Shown: positions 53,560 to 62,885, counted from the stretch's first letter. The stretch is 64,000 nt of DNA from Pseudonocardia parietis (GCF_017876315.1 NZ_JAGINU010000001.1:2542001-2606000); one strand, 5' to 3'. Made by a program: numbers and translations. The notes: generated by a model from the letters alone, not told the origin.

Positions 53560-54044
53560 CTGCTCTCCCCCCCCGTGGTGGTCGGTGCTCCGCATACTCT
53601 AAACCCGGGGCGCCACTGGGCAGGAAACGCGGCTGTACGGCCACCTCGCACCAAGCAGGGCTCATCGAGCGGCGGTGTGTGTCAAGGACCCCGGAGTCGA
53701 CTTCCACGCCGAACCCGGCCCGGCGGGCGGCCGCACCCGCCCATCGGCGTCCAGTGTGTACGGGCTGGAGACCATCGGCCGGGCACACCTGGGCGCACCT
53801 GCCTGAGGAGTGCGCCCGCCCCGCAGCGGGTGGTCAGTAGCTCGCGGCGTAGCACATTTGACCCTCTTTTTCCCGATGTCCTTATTTCATTCCCGGTGTG
53901 CCCGGAGGTGCGTGGGCCAGGTGGTCGACAAGAACGGCATCGCATATCGACTCGATTGCAGTGCGGGCGTTGTCCCCCGTGCGACCCGTCTCCCGGGGGG
54001 CGCACCGGGTCGGCGGTCGGTTCGGCGAGATCTCGGACTTGCTC
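53560..54044. other. Gap between the PadR gene and the catabolic operon
   Basis: About 485 bases with no supported gene. The frames have no protein-like pattern. The promoters of the divergent PadR gene and catabolic operon should lie here. TTTGACCCTCTTTTTCCC at about 53858 is an unusually AT-rich spot. Confidence 0.5.
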
Positions 54045-54068
54045 ACCATACCGTATGAACCGTATGGT
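54045..54068. promoter_or_regulatory. Inverted-repeat operator of the catabolic operon
   Basis: ACCATAC (54045-54051) and GTATGGT (54062-54068) form a perfect 7-base inverted repeat with a 10-base spacer that itself contains CGTATGAACC. It lies 30 bases before the ATG of the CoA-ligase gene. The pattern suits a PadR or TetR/GntR-type repressor. Confidence 0.5.
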
Positions 54069-54097
54069 CTGAAACAGACGAATGACGAGGAGGTCCG

Positions 54098-55609
54098 ATG
54101 GACCTGGTGACGACACTGCGGTGGGCGGTCGAGCGCCACCCCGGCCGGCCTGCGGTCAGGGGAACCGGCAGGTGCCTCTCATACCGGGAGTGGGACGCGC
54201 GGACCGACCGCCTGGCTGGGGCCCTGCGCAGCTTGGGCGTGGCGCCGGGGGATCGCGTGGGCCTGGTGATGCACGGGGGTGAGCAGCTTGCGAGCCTGCA
54301 CCTGGCCGTGCAGAAGCTTCGTGCGGTCTCGGTGCCGCTCTCGACCCGGTTCGGGGTCGAGGAGCTCGGGTACTGCCTGGGTGATGCCGACGTTCGCTTG
54401 GTGATCGCTGACCCTGCGCACGCTGAGCGTGTCGCTGCTGCCGGCAGGAGCGAGCTGCTGCGCGACGTGGCAGCTGTGGACGAGCTGGCGGCCCGTCTGG
54501 ACGACCCGGTCTGTGTGGTCCCGGACGGCGCGGATCTCAGCGTCATGCTGTACACCTCTGGCACCACTGGTAAGCCGAAGGGCGTCCCGCGCACGCACTG
54601 TGCCGAGCACCACTCCGCCGTGGCGCACGTGATGCAGACCCGGCAGCGGCAGGGCGTCGCGACCCTCGGTGTGATGCCGCTGTTCCATACGATGGGCCTG
54701 CGCACCCTGCTCGCCTCCATCGTCGTCGGCGGCACATGGGTGGGACAGTCCGCGTTCGACTCGGACGAGTCGATGCAGCTAATCCTCGACGAGAACATCG
54801 GCTCCCTGTACCTGGTGCCGACCATCTACTGGTCGCTGCTGCGCACCGGCCGGCTCGGCGAGGCCCGGGCGCTCGACAACCTGGCCTATGCCGGTGCCGC
54901 CATGACCCCGTCGCTCGCCGAGAAGTTGGTCGAGCAGGTCGCACCGGCCTCGTTCGTCAACCATTTCGGCTCGACCGAGATCTACACCTTCACCATCGGG
55001 CCCGACGTCGCCGCCAAGCCCGGCTGCGCAGGTCGCGCGGGGCTGTTCTCCCGGGTGCGGCTGATCGCCCCCGACGTCGGCGCCCCGGTCGACGAGGAGG
55101 TCGCGCGCGGGACGCAGGGGCAGGTGATCGTCTCGATGGCTTCGCCCGAGGCGTTCGGCGGTTACTGGCAGCGGCCGGACGCGAACACCAAGGCCATCCG
55201 GGATGGCTGGTATCACACCGGTGACCTGGCCATCGCCGACGAGGACGGCGACCTGTGGGTCTCCGGTCGCACCGATGACATGATCAACTCTGGTGGCGAG
55301 AACATCTACCCGGACGAGGTCGAGGCAGTCCTGGCCCGCTGCCCCGGGATCGACGACGTCTGCGTGGTCGGGCTCCCCGACGAGCGCTGGGGACACGCGG
55401 TGACCGCGTTCGTGGTCCCCGTCCGCGGCGCCGACCCGCTGGCCACGGCCGATCAGGCCCTGGCCTACGCGCGCCAACACCTGCCCTCGCTGAAGCGGCC
55501 GAAGCGGGTGATCGCCGTGGACTCGGTCCCGCGGTCCGGGGTCGGCAAGACGCTGCGTCGCACGCTCGTGGCCGGCGAGTACAGACCGAAGGGAGAATCG
55601 CGTGCCTGA
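54098..55609 (+). CDS. AMP-dependent acyl-CoA ligase (aromatic/heteroaromatic acid type)
   Basis: This is a 503-residue ANL-superfamily enzyme. Motifs are the P-loop LYTSGTTGKPKGVPRTH, NHFGSTEIYTF, the GYWQRPDANTKAIRDGWYHT segment, SGRTDDMINSGGENIYPDEV and the catalytic Lys near the end in PRSGVGKTLRR. The PRTH ending of the P-loop resembles benzoate-type and DHB-type ligases. It would activate a carboxylic acid to its CoA thioester, the first step of the operon. ACGAGGAGGTCCG precedes the ATG. Its stop overlaps the next GTG by eight bases. Confidence 0.85.
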   Translation: MDLVTTLRWAVERHPGRPAVRGTGRCLSYREWDARTDRLAGALRSLGVAPGDRVGLVMHGGEQLASLHLAVQKLRAVSVPLSTRFGVEELGYCLGDADVRLVIADPAHAERVAAAGRSELLRDVAAVDELAARLDDPVCVVPDGADLSVMLYTSGTTGKPKGVPRTHCAEHHSAVAHVMQTRQRQGVATLGVMPLFHTMGLRTLLASIVVGGTWVGQSAFDSDESMQLILDENIGSLYLVPTIYWSLLRTGRLGEARALDNLAYAGAAMTPSLAEKLVEQVAPASFVNHFGSTEIYTFTIGPDVAAKPGCAGRAGLFSRVRLIAPDVGAPVDEEVARGTQGQVIVSMASPEAFGGYWQRPDANTKAIRDGWYHTGDLAIADEDGDLWVSGRTDDMINSGGENIYPDEVEAVLARCPGIDDVCVVGLPDERWGHAVTAFVVPVRGADPLATADQALAYARQHLPSLKRPKRVIAVDSVPRSGVGKTLRRTLVAGEYRPKGESRA

Positions 55610-58013
55610 CGATGCCCAGAACTGGGTCCCCAGCAGGGACGAGGACGCCGCGCTGGTCACCGGCCGCGGCGCGTTCCTCGACGATCTCGACCCGCTCCCC
55701 GGCACGCTGGTCGCCGCCGTCGTGCGATCCACCCGCCCGCACGCCCGGCTGCGGTCGGTCGATCTGTCCCGGGCCCGTGCCCACCCGGGGGTGGCGGCGG
55801 TGATCGGCCCGGAGGAGGTGCGCGCCGCACTGCGGCCGTTCCCGCTGTCGACCGGGGCGGTCATGCCGTACCTGCCGACCGGCGTGGACAAGGTGCGCTT
55901 CGTCGGTGAGCCGATCGCCGTCGTCGTGGCCTCGGATCGGTACGTCGCCGAGGACGCCGCCGAGCTGGTCGCCGTGGAGTACGACCAGCTCGGCGCAGTC
56001 ACCGAGGCGCGTGCGGCGTTGGAGCCGGACGCACCGCTGCTGCACGATGATGCCGGGTCCAATGTCGCCACCGACCGCACCTTCTCGTTCGGCCCGGTGG
56101 AGGAACGGTTCCGCGATGCCGCGCACGTGGTGACCGGCAGGTACGACTTCCCGCGCTACTCGTCGGTGCCGATGGAGTGCTATTCGGTCATCGCGCACTG
56201 GACCGAGGGCAACGACGGCCCGTCGGTCGAGTCCTGGGCGAACTTCCATGGACCGTTCTCGATGGTGCCGGTCATGGCCGGCGCGCTCGGGGTACCGACG
56301 TCGCGGGTGCGGTTGCACGTACCTGCCGACATCGGTGGCAGTTTCGGGATCAAGGCGGGCATCTACCCCTATGTGGTTCTGATGGCGCTCGCCTCGAAGC
56401 ACGCCGGTACCCCGGTCCGGTGGGCCGAGGACCGCGTCGAGCACCTGATGGCGAGTTCCACCGGCGCGGACCGGGCGATGACCTTCTCCGCCGCCGTCGA
56501 CGCCGACGGCACCGTGACGGCCCTGCGTACCGATCTGATCGACAACGTTGGCGCCTACCTGCGCCCGCCGGAGCCCTCCACCCTCTACCGCTGCTACGGC
56601 AATATCACCGGGCCCTACCGCATCGATGCGGTCGAGATCCGGGCTCGTGCCGTGGTCACGAACACGATGCCGACCGGACTGAACCGGGGCTTCGGCGGCC
56701 AGCAGCTCTACTTCGGACTGGAGCGGCTGATGGACGCGGTCGCCTCGGCGACCGGTCTGGACGTCATCGAGGTGCGTCGACGGAACCTGGTGTCCTCGTT
56801 CCCGCACGAGACGGCGACCGGTGGCGTGTACGACTCCGGTGACTACGCCGCGGCGCTCGACCTCGCGGTGAAGAACGCCGACCTGGTCGAGCTGGAGCGC
56901 CGGCGCGCGGCCGCCCGGGCCGAGGGCGCCTTCTACGGCATCGGTACCGCACTGGTCGTCGACCCGTCCGGCACCAACATCGGCTACGTCGGCCTGGCCA
57001 CCCCCGCCGAGGACCGCAAGCCGGGCCGGGACAAGTCCGGCTCGACCGAACACGTCCGGATGTCGGTGGACCTGCAGGGAATCGTGACCGTGCTCCTGGG
57101 GTCGGTCCCGCAGGGCCAGGGGCACGCCACGGTGGCGCGGAAGGTCGCGGCGCAGCGGCTCGGGCTGCCACTCGCGCAGGTCCGGGCGGTCGTCGACATG
57201 GACACCGCGACGACGCCGTGGACGGTTACGTCCGGTTCGTACTCCTCGCGCTTCGCGCCGCTCGTCACGAGCGCGGTCGTCGCCGCGGCGGACACCATCG
57301 CCGCCACCGTGAAGGCGGCCGGGGCGACCCTGCTGGAACAGGCCGACCCCGCCGAGCTCACCCTCGCCGAGGGGAAGGTCGTCCACCCGGACGGCCGCTC
57401 GGTCGCCTTCCGGCACGCGGCGGGTGTCGTCCATTGGGATCCGGCGTCGCTGCCCGACGGCGTCCCGGCCCGCCTTTACGCCGAGGCCGAGTTCTCCCCG
57501 CGAGAGACCCGGGCCGCCACCGCGGACGACCGGATCAACTCCTCGCTCTGCTACGGCTTCGTGGCCGAGATCGTCGCTGTGCGCGTCGACCCGGAGACGC
57601 TCGAGATCGCCATCGACCGGGTCTCCTCGGTGCACGATGCCGGCACCGTGCTCGACCAGACCTTGCTCGACGGCCAGGTGTACGGCGCCCTCCTACACGG
57701 TCTCGGCGGCGCCGCCTACGAGGAGTTCACGCACGCCGACTCCGGTCAGCCGACGGCGGCGACGTTCCTCGACTACCTGTGCCCGACCAGTGCCGAGGCC
57801 GGATTCGACCTGCGTACCGACCATGTGGTGACCCCGTCACCGCTGACCCCGCTCGGCGCCAAGGGCTGCGGAGAGGGATCGTCCATGAGCTTTCCGGTGG
57901 CCTACGCCAACGCCGTCGCCGACGCGCTGGCGCCCCACGGGATCGACATCACCCGCCTGCCGCTGCACGGCGAGGTACTCCACCAACTGCTCACCGAGAA
58001 GGAGAACTCCTGA
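55602..58013 (+). CDS. Molybdenum hydroxylase large subunit (xanthine dehydrogenase/CoxL family)
   Basis: This is an 803-residue molybdopterin cytosine dinucleotide-binding subunit. The N-terminal Ald_Xan_dh_C domain (VTGRGAFLDDLDPLPGTLVA, VRFVGEPIAVVVASDRYVAE) and the MoCoBD domain follow in order. Markers are DIGGSFGIKAGIYPYVVLMA, the GLNRGFGGQQLYFGLERL loop, QGQGHATVARKVAAQRLGLP and the catalytic Glu in LGAKGCGEGSSMSFPVAYAN. The CO dehydrogenase AYRCSFR loop is not present, so CO is not the substrate. With the CoA ligase upstream, hydroxylation of an aryl- or furoyl-CoA is likely. Confidence 0.88.
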   Translation: MPDDAQNWVPSRDEDAALVTGRGAFLDDLDPLPGTLVAAVVRSTRPHARLRSVDLSRARAHPGVAAVIGPEEVRAALRPFPLSTGAVMPYLPTGVDKVRFVGEPIAVVVASDRYVAEDAAELVAVEYDQLGAVTEARAALEPDAPLLHDDAGSNVATDRTFSFGPVEERFRDAAHVVTGRYDFPRYSSVPMECYSVIAHWTEGNDGPSVESWANFHGPFSMVPVMAGALGVPTSRVRLHVPADIGGSFGIKAGIYPYVVLMALASKHAGTPVRWAEDRVEHLMASSTGADRAMTFSAAVDADGTVTALRTDLIDNVGAYLRPPEPSTLYRCYGNITGPYRIDAVEIRARAVVTNTMPTGLNRGFGGQQLYFGLERLMDAVASATGLDVIEVRRRNLVSSFPHETATGGVYDSGDYAAALDLAVKNADLVELERRRAAARAEGAFYGIGTALVVDPSGTNIGYVGLATPAEDRKPGRDKSGSTEHVRMSVDLQGIVTVLLGSVPQGQGHATVARKVAAQRLGLPLAQVRAVVDMDTATTPWTVTSGSYSSRFAPLVTSAVVAAADTIAATVKAAGATLLEQADPAELTLAEGKVVHPDGRSVAFRHAAGVVHWDPASLPDGVPARLYAEAEFSPRETRAATADDRINSSLCYGFVAEIVAVRVDPETLEIAIDRVSSVHDAGTVLDQTLLDGQVYGALLHGLGGAAYEEFTHADSGQPTAATFLDYLCPTSAEAGFDLRTDHVVTPSPLTPLGAKGCGEGSSMSFPVAYANAVADALAPHGIDITRLPLHGEVLHQLLTEKENS

Positions 58014-58014
58014 C

Positions 58015-58794
58015 ATGGCACTCACCGGCGGCGACGTCGTCCTGGAGCGCGAGCACGACGGGCGGGTCGCCTACCTGACCCTGTCCCACGGGAAGTACAC
58101 GGTCGTCACGATGGAGATGCGCCGGCTGGTCGCCGAGCGATTCGCCGAGATCGACCGGGATCCGCAGATCCGGGTCGTGGTGGTCCGTTCGGACGGTGAG
58201 CACTTCACCTCCGGCGGCGACATCGCCGGGTTCATGGAGGTCGATCCGATCGATCTCACCGACCTCGGACACGACGTCACCGCGCCGGCGCGCAGCGCCA
58301 AGCCGGTGATCGCCGCGATCGACGGCTACTGCTTCGGCGTCGGGCTCGAGATGGTGCTGTCCTGCGACATCCGCCTCGGCACCCCGCGTACCCAGCTCGC
58401 GCTGCCCGAGATGAACCTCGGCATGATCCCCGGCTCCGGCGGCACCCAGCGCCTGGCCCGGCTGATCGGACTGTCCCGGGCGAAGTTCCACATCATGACC
58501 GCGACGCGGATCAAAGCCGAGCAGGCGTTAGACTGGGGGCTGCTGGCCGGCTTGTCCGACGACCGCGACGCGCTGTACGCGAACGTCGACGCTCTGGCGC
58601 AGAAGATGGCCGGCTTCTCCCCGGCCGCGCTGCGCACGGCCAAGGAGGTGCTCGACCGCGGAGTCGACGGGCCCCTCTACACCGGCATCGAGCTGGAGCG
58701 GAAGGCGTACTCCATGCTGCGGGCGACCGAGGACTTCGCCGAGGGCGTCAAGGCGTTCGGGGAGAAGCGCGCACCCAGCTTCACGGGCCGCTGA
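58015..58794 (+). CDS. Enoyl-CoA hydratase/isomerase (crotonase-fold) protein
   Basis: This is a 259-residue crotonase. The oxyanion-hole segments are EHFTSGGDIAGFMEVDP and AIDGYCFGVGLEMVLSCDIR. The catalytic Glu region LALPEMNLGMIPGSGGTQRL is intact. It lies one base after the large-subunit stop, so it is coupled. In furoate pathways the matching enzyme (HmfE) hydrolyses the ring-opened 2-oxoglutaryl-CoA. In benzoyl-CoA-type pathways it would hydrate a diene. Sequence alone does not separate these. Confidence 0.85.
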   Translation: MALTGGDVVLEREHDGRVAYLTLSHGKYTVVTMEMRRLVAERFAEIDRDPQIRVVVVRSDGEHFTSGGDIAGFMEVDPIDLTDLGHDVTAPARSAKPVIAAIDGYCFGVGLEMVLSCDIRLGTPRTQLALPEMNLGMIPGSGGTQRLARLIGLSRAKFHIMTATRIKAEQALDWGLLAGLSDDRDALYANVDALAQKMAGFSPAALRTAKEVLDRGVDGPLYTGIELERKAYSMLRATEDFAEGVKAFGEKRAPSFTGR

Positions 58795-59660
58795 TGAAGG
58801 CCGCACCGTTCGCCTACGTTCGCCCCGGCCGGCTCGACGACGTGCTCGGCGAGCTGGCCGGCGGGGACGGCAAAGTACTGGCCGGTGGTCAGTCGCTGGT
58901 GCCGGTCCTTGCGATGCGGCTGGGCCGTCCCGGCACCCTGGTCGACATCACAGCCGTGCCCGAGCTGGCATCGGCCACATCGGACAGGGACGGCTACCGG
59001 GTCGGCGCGGCGTTGCGGCAGCGCGCGGTCGAGCATGACCGGGCGGCCCGCGCGGTCCCGCTGATCGGAATGGCCATGCCGTTCGTCGGGCACCGGGAGC
59101 TGCGTAGCCGCGGCACGGTGTGCGGCAGCCTCGCGCACGCCGACCCGGCCGCCGAGCTACCCGCCATCGCGTGTTGCCTCGAGGCGACGGTCGAGCTGGC
59201 CGGTCCTGCCGGACGACGGAGGATGCCGGCCGAGGAGTTCGTGACCGGTGCGATGAGCACCGCGGCCGGCCCGGAGGACGTCGTCGTCTCGGTGACGTTC
59301 CCCCTCGCCCGTCCCGGCGAGGGGTTCGGGTTCGCCGAGCTCGCCCGGCGGCACGGCGACTTCGCGCTCGCCGGCGTCGTCACCCGGGTTCGGGTCGGCG
59401 GCGACGGCGGAGTGACCGATGCCCGGCTGACCGGGTTCGGGATCTCCGACCGGGCCGTGACCCGGGATGTCACGTCGCTGCTGATCGAGCACGAGGGCGA
59501 TCTGCGCCCGGCCACCGCGGCGCTCGCCGACGCCGTCGTCGATACCGGAGGGGACACGCACGGTTCCACCGGCTATCGACGCCGGCTGTTCGGCGTGCTC
59601 GCCGCCCGCGAGCTGTCCCGCGCGCTGCACCGCGCCCGAGACCGGAAAGAGGGTTCATGA
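58794..59660 (+). CDS. Molybdenum hydroxylase FAD-binding subunit (CoxM family)
   Basis: This is a 288-residue FAD subunit. Both flavin motifs of the family are present: LAGGQSLVPVLAMRLGRPGT near the N terminus, and the GGSLAHADP-type motif as CGSLAHADPAAELPAIACCL. The C-terminal CO_deh_flav_C domain begins around residue 180 with FGFAELARRHGDFALAGVVT. It passes electrons from the iron-sulfur subunit to an acceptor. The ATG overlaps the crotonase stop by one base. Confidence 0.9.
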   Translation: MKAAPFAYVRPGRLDDVLGELAGGDGKVLAGGQSLVPVLAMRLGRPGTLVDITAVPELASATSDRDGYRVGAALRQRAVEHDRAARAVPLIGMAMPFVGHRELRSRGTVCGSLAHADPAAELPAIACCLEATVELAGPAGRRRMPAEEFVTGAMSTAAGPEDVVVSVTFPLARPGEGFGFAELARRHGDFALAGVVTRVRVGGDGGVTDARLTGFGISDRAVTRDVTSLLIEHEGDLRPATAALADAVVDTGGDTHGSTGYRRRLFGVLAARELSRALHRARDRKEGS

Positions 59661-60898
59661 CCACAGTCGAGCCGAAGCGGACGGGTCCCGCGGAGCCACG
59701 GGCCCGGGTGGCCGCCGACGAAACCGCCGGGATCACGATGACGGTGAACGGCACCGAGACCACGGTCACCGTGCCGCCCCGCGCGCACCTCGGTGACGTG
59801 CTGCGTGAGCAGCTCGGTCTCACCGGCACCCACCTCGGCTGCGAGCACGGCGTCTGCGGCATGTGCACCGTCCTCGTCGACGGCGAAGCAGCCCGAGCCT
59901 GCCTGATGTTCGCGGTGCAGTGCGAGGGCTCGGAGATCGTGACCGTCGAGGGCCTGGGCACGCCCGACGACCAGCACCCGCTGCAGCGGGCGTTCTCCGC
60001 ACATCACGGCCTGCAGTGCGGATTCTGCACCCCGGGGATGCTCATGAGCAGCTACGACCTGCTCGCGAACACCCCGGACGTCGTGAGCGACGAGCTCCCC
60101 GAGCACATGTCCGGCGTGCTCTGCCGGTGCACCGGTTACCGCGGCATCCTCGCAGCCGTCGACGACGTGCGGCAGACCTACCCGGACGGTATCCCCGAGC
60201 CACGGGCGTGCGGCGCGCACACGCTGGTCGGGCGGGCCTCGGCGGGCGGGACCGGAACCGCCGTGGCCGAGGCGGACGTCCCGGAGGCGGCGCTTCCGCA
60301 GGAGGTGCGGCTCCCGTCCGGGCCGCCGTCGGCGGTCGTCGACGTGACCAGCCGGCTCCACTCGCCTGTCGAACGGGTCTGGGCGGTGCTCGACGACTTC
60401 GACCTGCTCGCTCGCTGTCTGCCCGGGGCCCGGCTCACCGAGGTGCTCGACGGTGACCGGTACCGCGGGCGCGCCGTCGTCGCGCTCGGCCCGGTGAAGC
60501 TGTCCTTCGACGGCCTCGCGCAGGTCGTCGAGCGCGACCCGCGGGAGCACCGGCTGCGATTCCACGCCCAGGGCGCCGACGCCGGCGGCAGCGCCACCCA
60601 GGCCGACGTCGTGCTGGGTGCCCAGCCCGAGCCGGGCGGCGGCACGGTTCTGACCGCACACGCCGACGTCCATCTCACCGGCCGGGTCGCGCAGTTCGGC
60701 CGGGCGTTGGCCGGGGACGTGTCACGCCGCATGTTCGAGCAGTTCGCGGCCAGCCTCGACGAGGCCGCGGAGACCGGCTCGGTCACCGAACCCGGCCGGG
60801 GTGCGCAGCTCCGCCTGGTGCTGGGGACCGTCCGGGACACCGTCCGCGCGCTCACCCGCCGTGGTCTCGCCGGCGCCCGCACCCTGTGGCGCCGGTAG
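59657..60898 (+). CDS. Fused [2Fe-2S] subunit and CoxG-like SRPBCC protein
   Basis: This is a 413-residue fusion. Residues about 25-180 are the iron-sulfur subunit with the plant-type cluster (CEHGVCGMCTVLVDGEAARAC) and the second cluster (GLQCGFCTPGMLMSSYDLL, LCRCTGYRGI). A 40-residue linker follows. Residues about 225-375 are a CoxG/SRPBCC domain (HSPVERVWAVLDDFDLLARC, LPGARLTEVLDGDRYRGRAV). CoxG proteins recruit or anchor the enzyme at the membrane. The ATG overlaps the FAD subunit stop by four bases (ATGA). Fusion would tether the hydroxylase directly. Confidence 0.88.
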   Translation: MTTVEPKRTGPAEPRARVAADETAGITMTVNGTETTVTVPPRAHLGDVLREQLGLTGTHLGCEHGVCGMCTVLVDGEAARACLMFAVQCEGSEIVTVEGLGTPDDQHPLQRAFSAHHGLQCGFCTPGMLMSSYDLLANTPDVVSDELPEHMSGVLCRCTGYRGILAAVDDVRQTYPDGIPEPRACGAHTLVGRASAGGTGTAVAEADVPEAALPQEVRLPSGPPSAVVDVTSRLHSPVERVWAVLDDFDLLARCLPGARLTEVLDGDRYRGRAVVALGPVKLSFDGLAQVVERDPREHRLRFHAQGADAGGSATQADVVLGAQPEPGGGTVLTAHADVHLTGRVAQFGRALAGDVSRRMFEQFAASLDEAAETGSVTEPGRGAQLRLVLGTVRDTVRALTRRGLAGARTLWRR

Positions 60899-60944
60899 CC
60901 GACCGGCTCCCCAGTCCGGTAAGTGATCGCGAGGAGGCGACACG

Positions 60945-62255
60945 ATGACCGCACCCACCGAGGAGCCCGCAGAGGGCTCCACCCCCATCGAACCCATCGC
61001 GGGCCCGGAACCGCGGCCGCCCCGCCGGATCGAGCCGGGCCCCGGGATCCGGTCAGGGCTGCGCGACCTGCCCCGACGGCTGAACCCCGCGACGATCGGC
61101 GCCGGGGTGGTCGCGGCCGTGTTCGGCTGCACCGGCCCTGCGCTGATCGTGATCGACGGCGCCGCCGCGAACGGCCTGGCCGGAGGGGTGATCTCGTCGT
61201 GGATCTTCGGGATCTACGTGTTCGGGGGTTTGATCTCGTTGACCCTCGCGCTGCGCTACCGGATCCCGGTGGTCGGCGCGTACTCGATCCCGGGTGCGGT
61301 CCTGGTGGTCGGGGCGCTGGCGACGTTCCCGTTCTCCGCCGTCGTCGGGGCGTTCCTCGTCGCGGGACTCATCGTGCTCGTGCTCGGGCTGTCCGGACTG
61401 ATCGGCACGGTGGCCCGGTGGCTGCCGCAACCGATCGTGATGGCGATGATCGCCGGGGCACTGATCCGGTTCGGTACCGGAGTGGTGACGGCGGCCGAGT
61501 CCGCGCCGTGGATCGTCGGGGCCGCGGTGGCCGGGTTCCTGCTGCTGTCGAGGTTCGTCCCGGCGGTGCCCGGAGCGCTGGGCGCACTGCTGGCAGGGTT
61601 GGTCGCCGCCGCGGTGACGGGTGGGTTCGCCGCGCAGGCGACCGCCGTGGACGGCTGGACGGCGCCGGTTCTCGTGGCCCCGACATTCGACGTCGGCGCG
61701 ATCCTGGCCGTCGGGATCCCGCTGGCGGTTCTCGTGATCGCCGCGGAGAACGCCCAGGCCTACGGCGTGCTGCTCAGCCAGGGCTACCGGCCACCGATCA
61801 ACGCGATGACGATCGCCAGCGGCGTCGGCGGGCTGCTGGCTCCGTTGACGGGCGGCCACAACGCCAACGTCGCCGGCCCCATGACGGCGATCTGCTCGGG
61901 CCCGCAGGCCGGACCGGACCCCGACGCCCGGTACGCCGCGAGCGTCGTGAACGGAATGCTGTTCGTCGCGTTCGGTGTGCTCGCCGGGTTCGCCGTCACC
62001 GCGGTCACGGCGCTGCCGACCGAGCTGGTGTCGGTCGTCGCGGGGCTCGCGATGATCGGTGTGCTGGTCTCGTCGTTCCGTGGCGCGTTCGGCGACGGTC
62101 GCTTCCGGATCGGCGCGCTGACGGCGCTCGTCGTGGCGATGAGCGGGGTTGCGCCCTTGGGGATCTCCAGCCCGTTCTGGGCGCTCGTCGCCGGTGTCGC
62201 GATCTCGGCGATCCTCGAACCGGGCGACTTTCGGGTCCGGGCCGAGGTCAGGTGA
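60945..62255 (+). CDS. BenE-family benzoate/H+ symporter-like transporter
   Basis: This is a 436-residue membrane protein with about twelve hydrophobic segments after a Pro-rich N terminus of about 45 residues. BenE-family features are the N-terminal AAVFGCTGPALIVIDGAAAN, RIPVVGAYSIPGAVLVVGAL, the AENAQAYGVLLSQGYRPPIN loop and GGHNANVAGPMTAICSGPQA. It imports aromatic acids with protons. Position downstream of the CoA ligase and hydroxylase genes, 46 bases on, with CGAGGAGGCGACACG before the ATG, suggests it brings in the acid degraded by this operon. Confidence 0.88.
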   Translation: MTAPTEEPAEGSTPIEPIAGPEPRPPRRIEPGPGIRSGLRDLPRRLNPATIGAGVVAAVFGCTGPALIVIDGAAANGLAGGVISSWIFGIYVFGGLISLTLALRYRIPVVGAYSIPGAVLVVGALATFPFSAVVGAFLVAGLIVLVLGLSGLIGTVARWLPQPIVMAMIAGALIRFGTGVVTAAESAPWIVGAAVAGFLLLSRFVPAVPGALGALLAGLVAAAVTGGFAAQATAVDGWTAPVLVAPTFDVGAILAVGIPLAVLVIAAENAQAYGVLLSQGYRPPINAMTIASGVGGLLAPLTGGHNANVAGPMTAICSGPQAGPDPDARYAASVVNGMLFVAFGVLAGFAVTAVTALPTELVSVVAGLAMIGVLVSSFRGAFGDGRFRIGALTALVVAMSGVAPLGISSPFWALVAGVAISAILEPGDFRVRAEVR

Positions 62256-62689
62256 GCGTACGACGAGCTGTGATCGTCGCTCCGACGAGTCGCTGCAGCC
62301 GACATCCTCGATCGGTTCGCCGACCTGAATCGCTTCGTCGCCTGGCAGTGTGGCTCGCCGGCAGAGGGCCGCGACCTCCGGTACGTGGACCGCATGAAGG
62401 TCCGCGAGGCGGTCCAGCGCGAGATTCAGGGGTGGGCCGGCGAAGCCGAAGATCGCCTCGGGCGCCAGCACGGCCGGCTGCTCGAGGCTGATGTCGCCGC
62501 CGGCGCCCGACACGTTGGTCAGTCGCGTGCCCTGCGACCGGTCGGTGTCGCCTCAAGAATCGGGTCGACACCCATGAACGAAGCCATCCCGTCTTGGAGC
62601 CCTCCTCAGTAGCAGGGCCGGCTCTGGCCCTCGTGGCCTCCGGCGCGGGGATGGGGTTGATGCCGCTTTCCGGGACTAGATGTGCTGTC
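62256..62689. other. Degenerate stretch after the transporter gene
   Basis: About 430 bases without a complete gene. A reverse-strand frame between about 62290 and 62510 has protein-like sequence (LEQPAVLAPEAIFGFAGPPL, RLADLHAVHVPEVAALCRRA), perhaps a fragment of an unrecognised gene. Confidence 0.35.
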
Positions 62690-62845
62690 CGGGCACGTTG
62701 GTGACAGTCCGGCACGCCGGTCCGATGATCTTGAGACGAGCGAGGGCCTCCGAGGTCGGTGTGGATCACCACGAAACACGCCGAAGCCCGAGGAGGCCCT
62801 CTGGTGATCCACCGTAACGCCCCGCTGACCCCTACCGGCCGAGAG
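62690..62845 (+). mobile_element. Left end of an IS481-family element, truncated
   Basis: A terminal region (TGTCCGGGCACGTTGGTGAC) is followed by GAGGAGGCCCTCTG and a GTG at 62804 starting VIHRNAPLTPTGR, the N terminus of IS481 transposases. Homology stops after 13 codons and the third copy of the membrane family begins soon after. Confidence 0.65.
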
Positions 62846-62885
62846 AACTCCGGACGACGACACTGGGCAACATCGCTGCCGCCGA

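Noticed and set aside
55602-58013. Aerobic carbon monoxide dehydrogenase large subunit
   Set aside because: The characteristic AYRCSFR active-site loop is absent, and the operon has a CoA ligase and crotonase, which do not fit CO oxidation.
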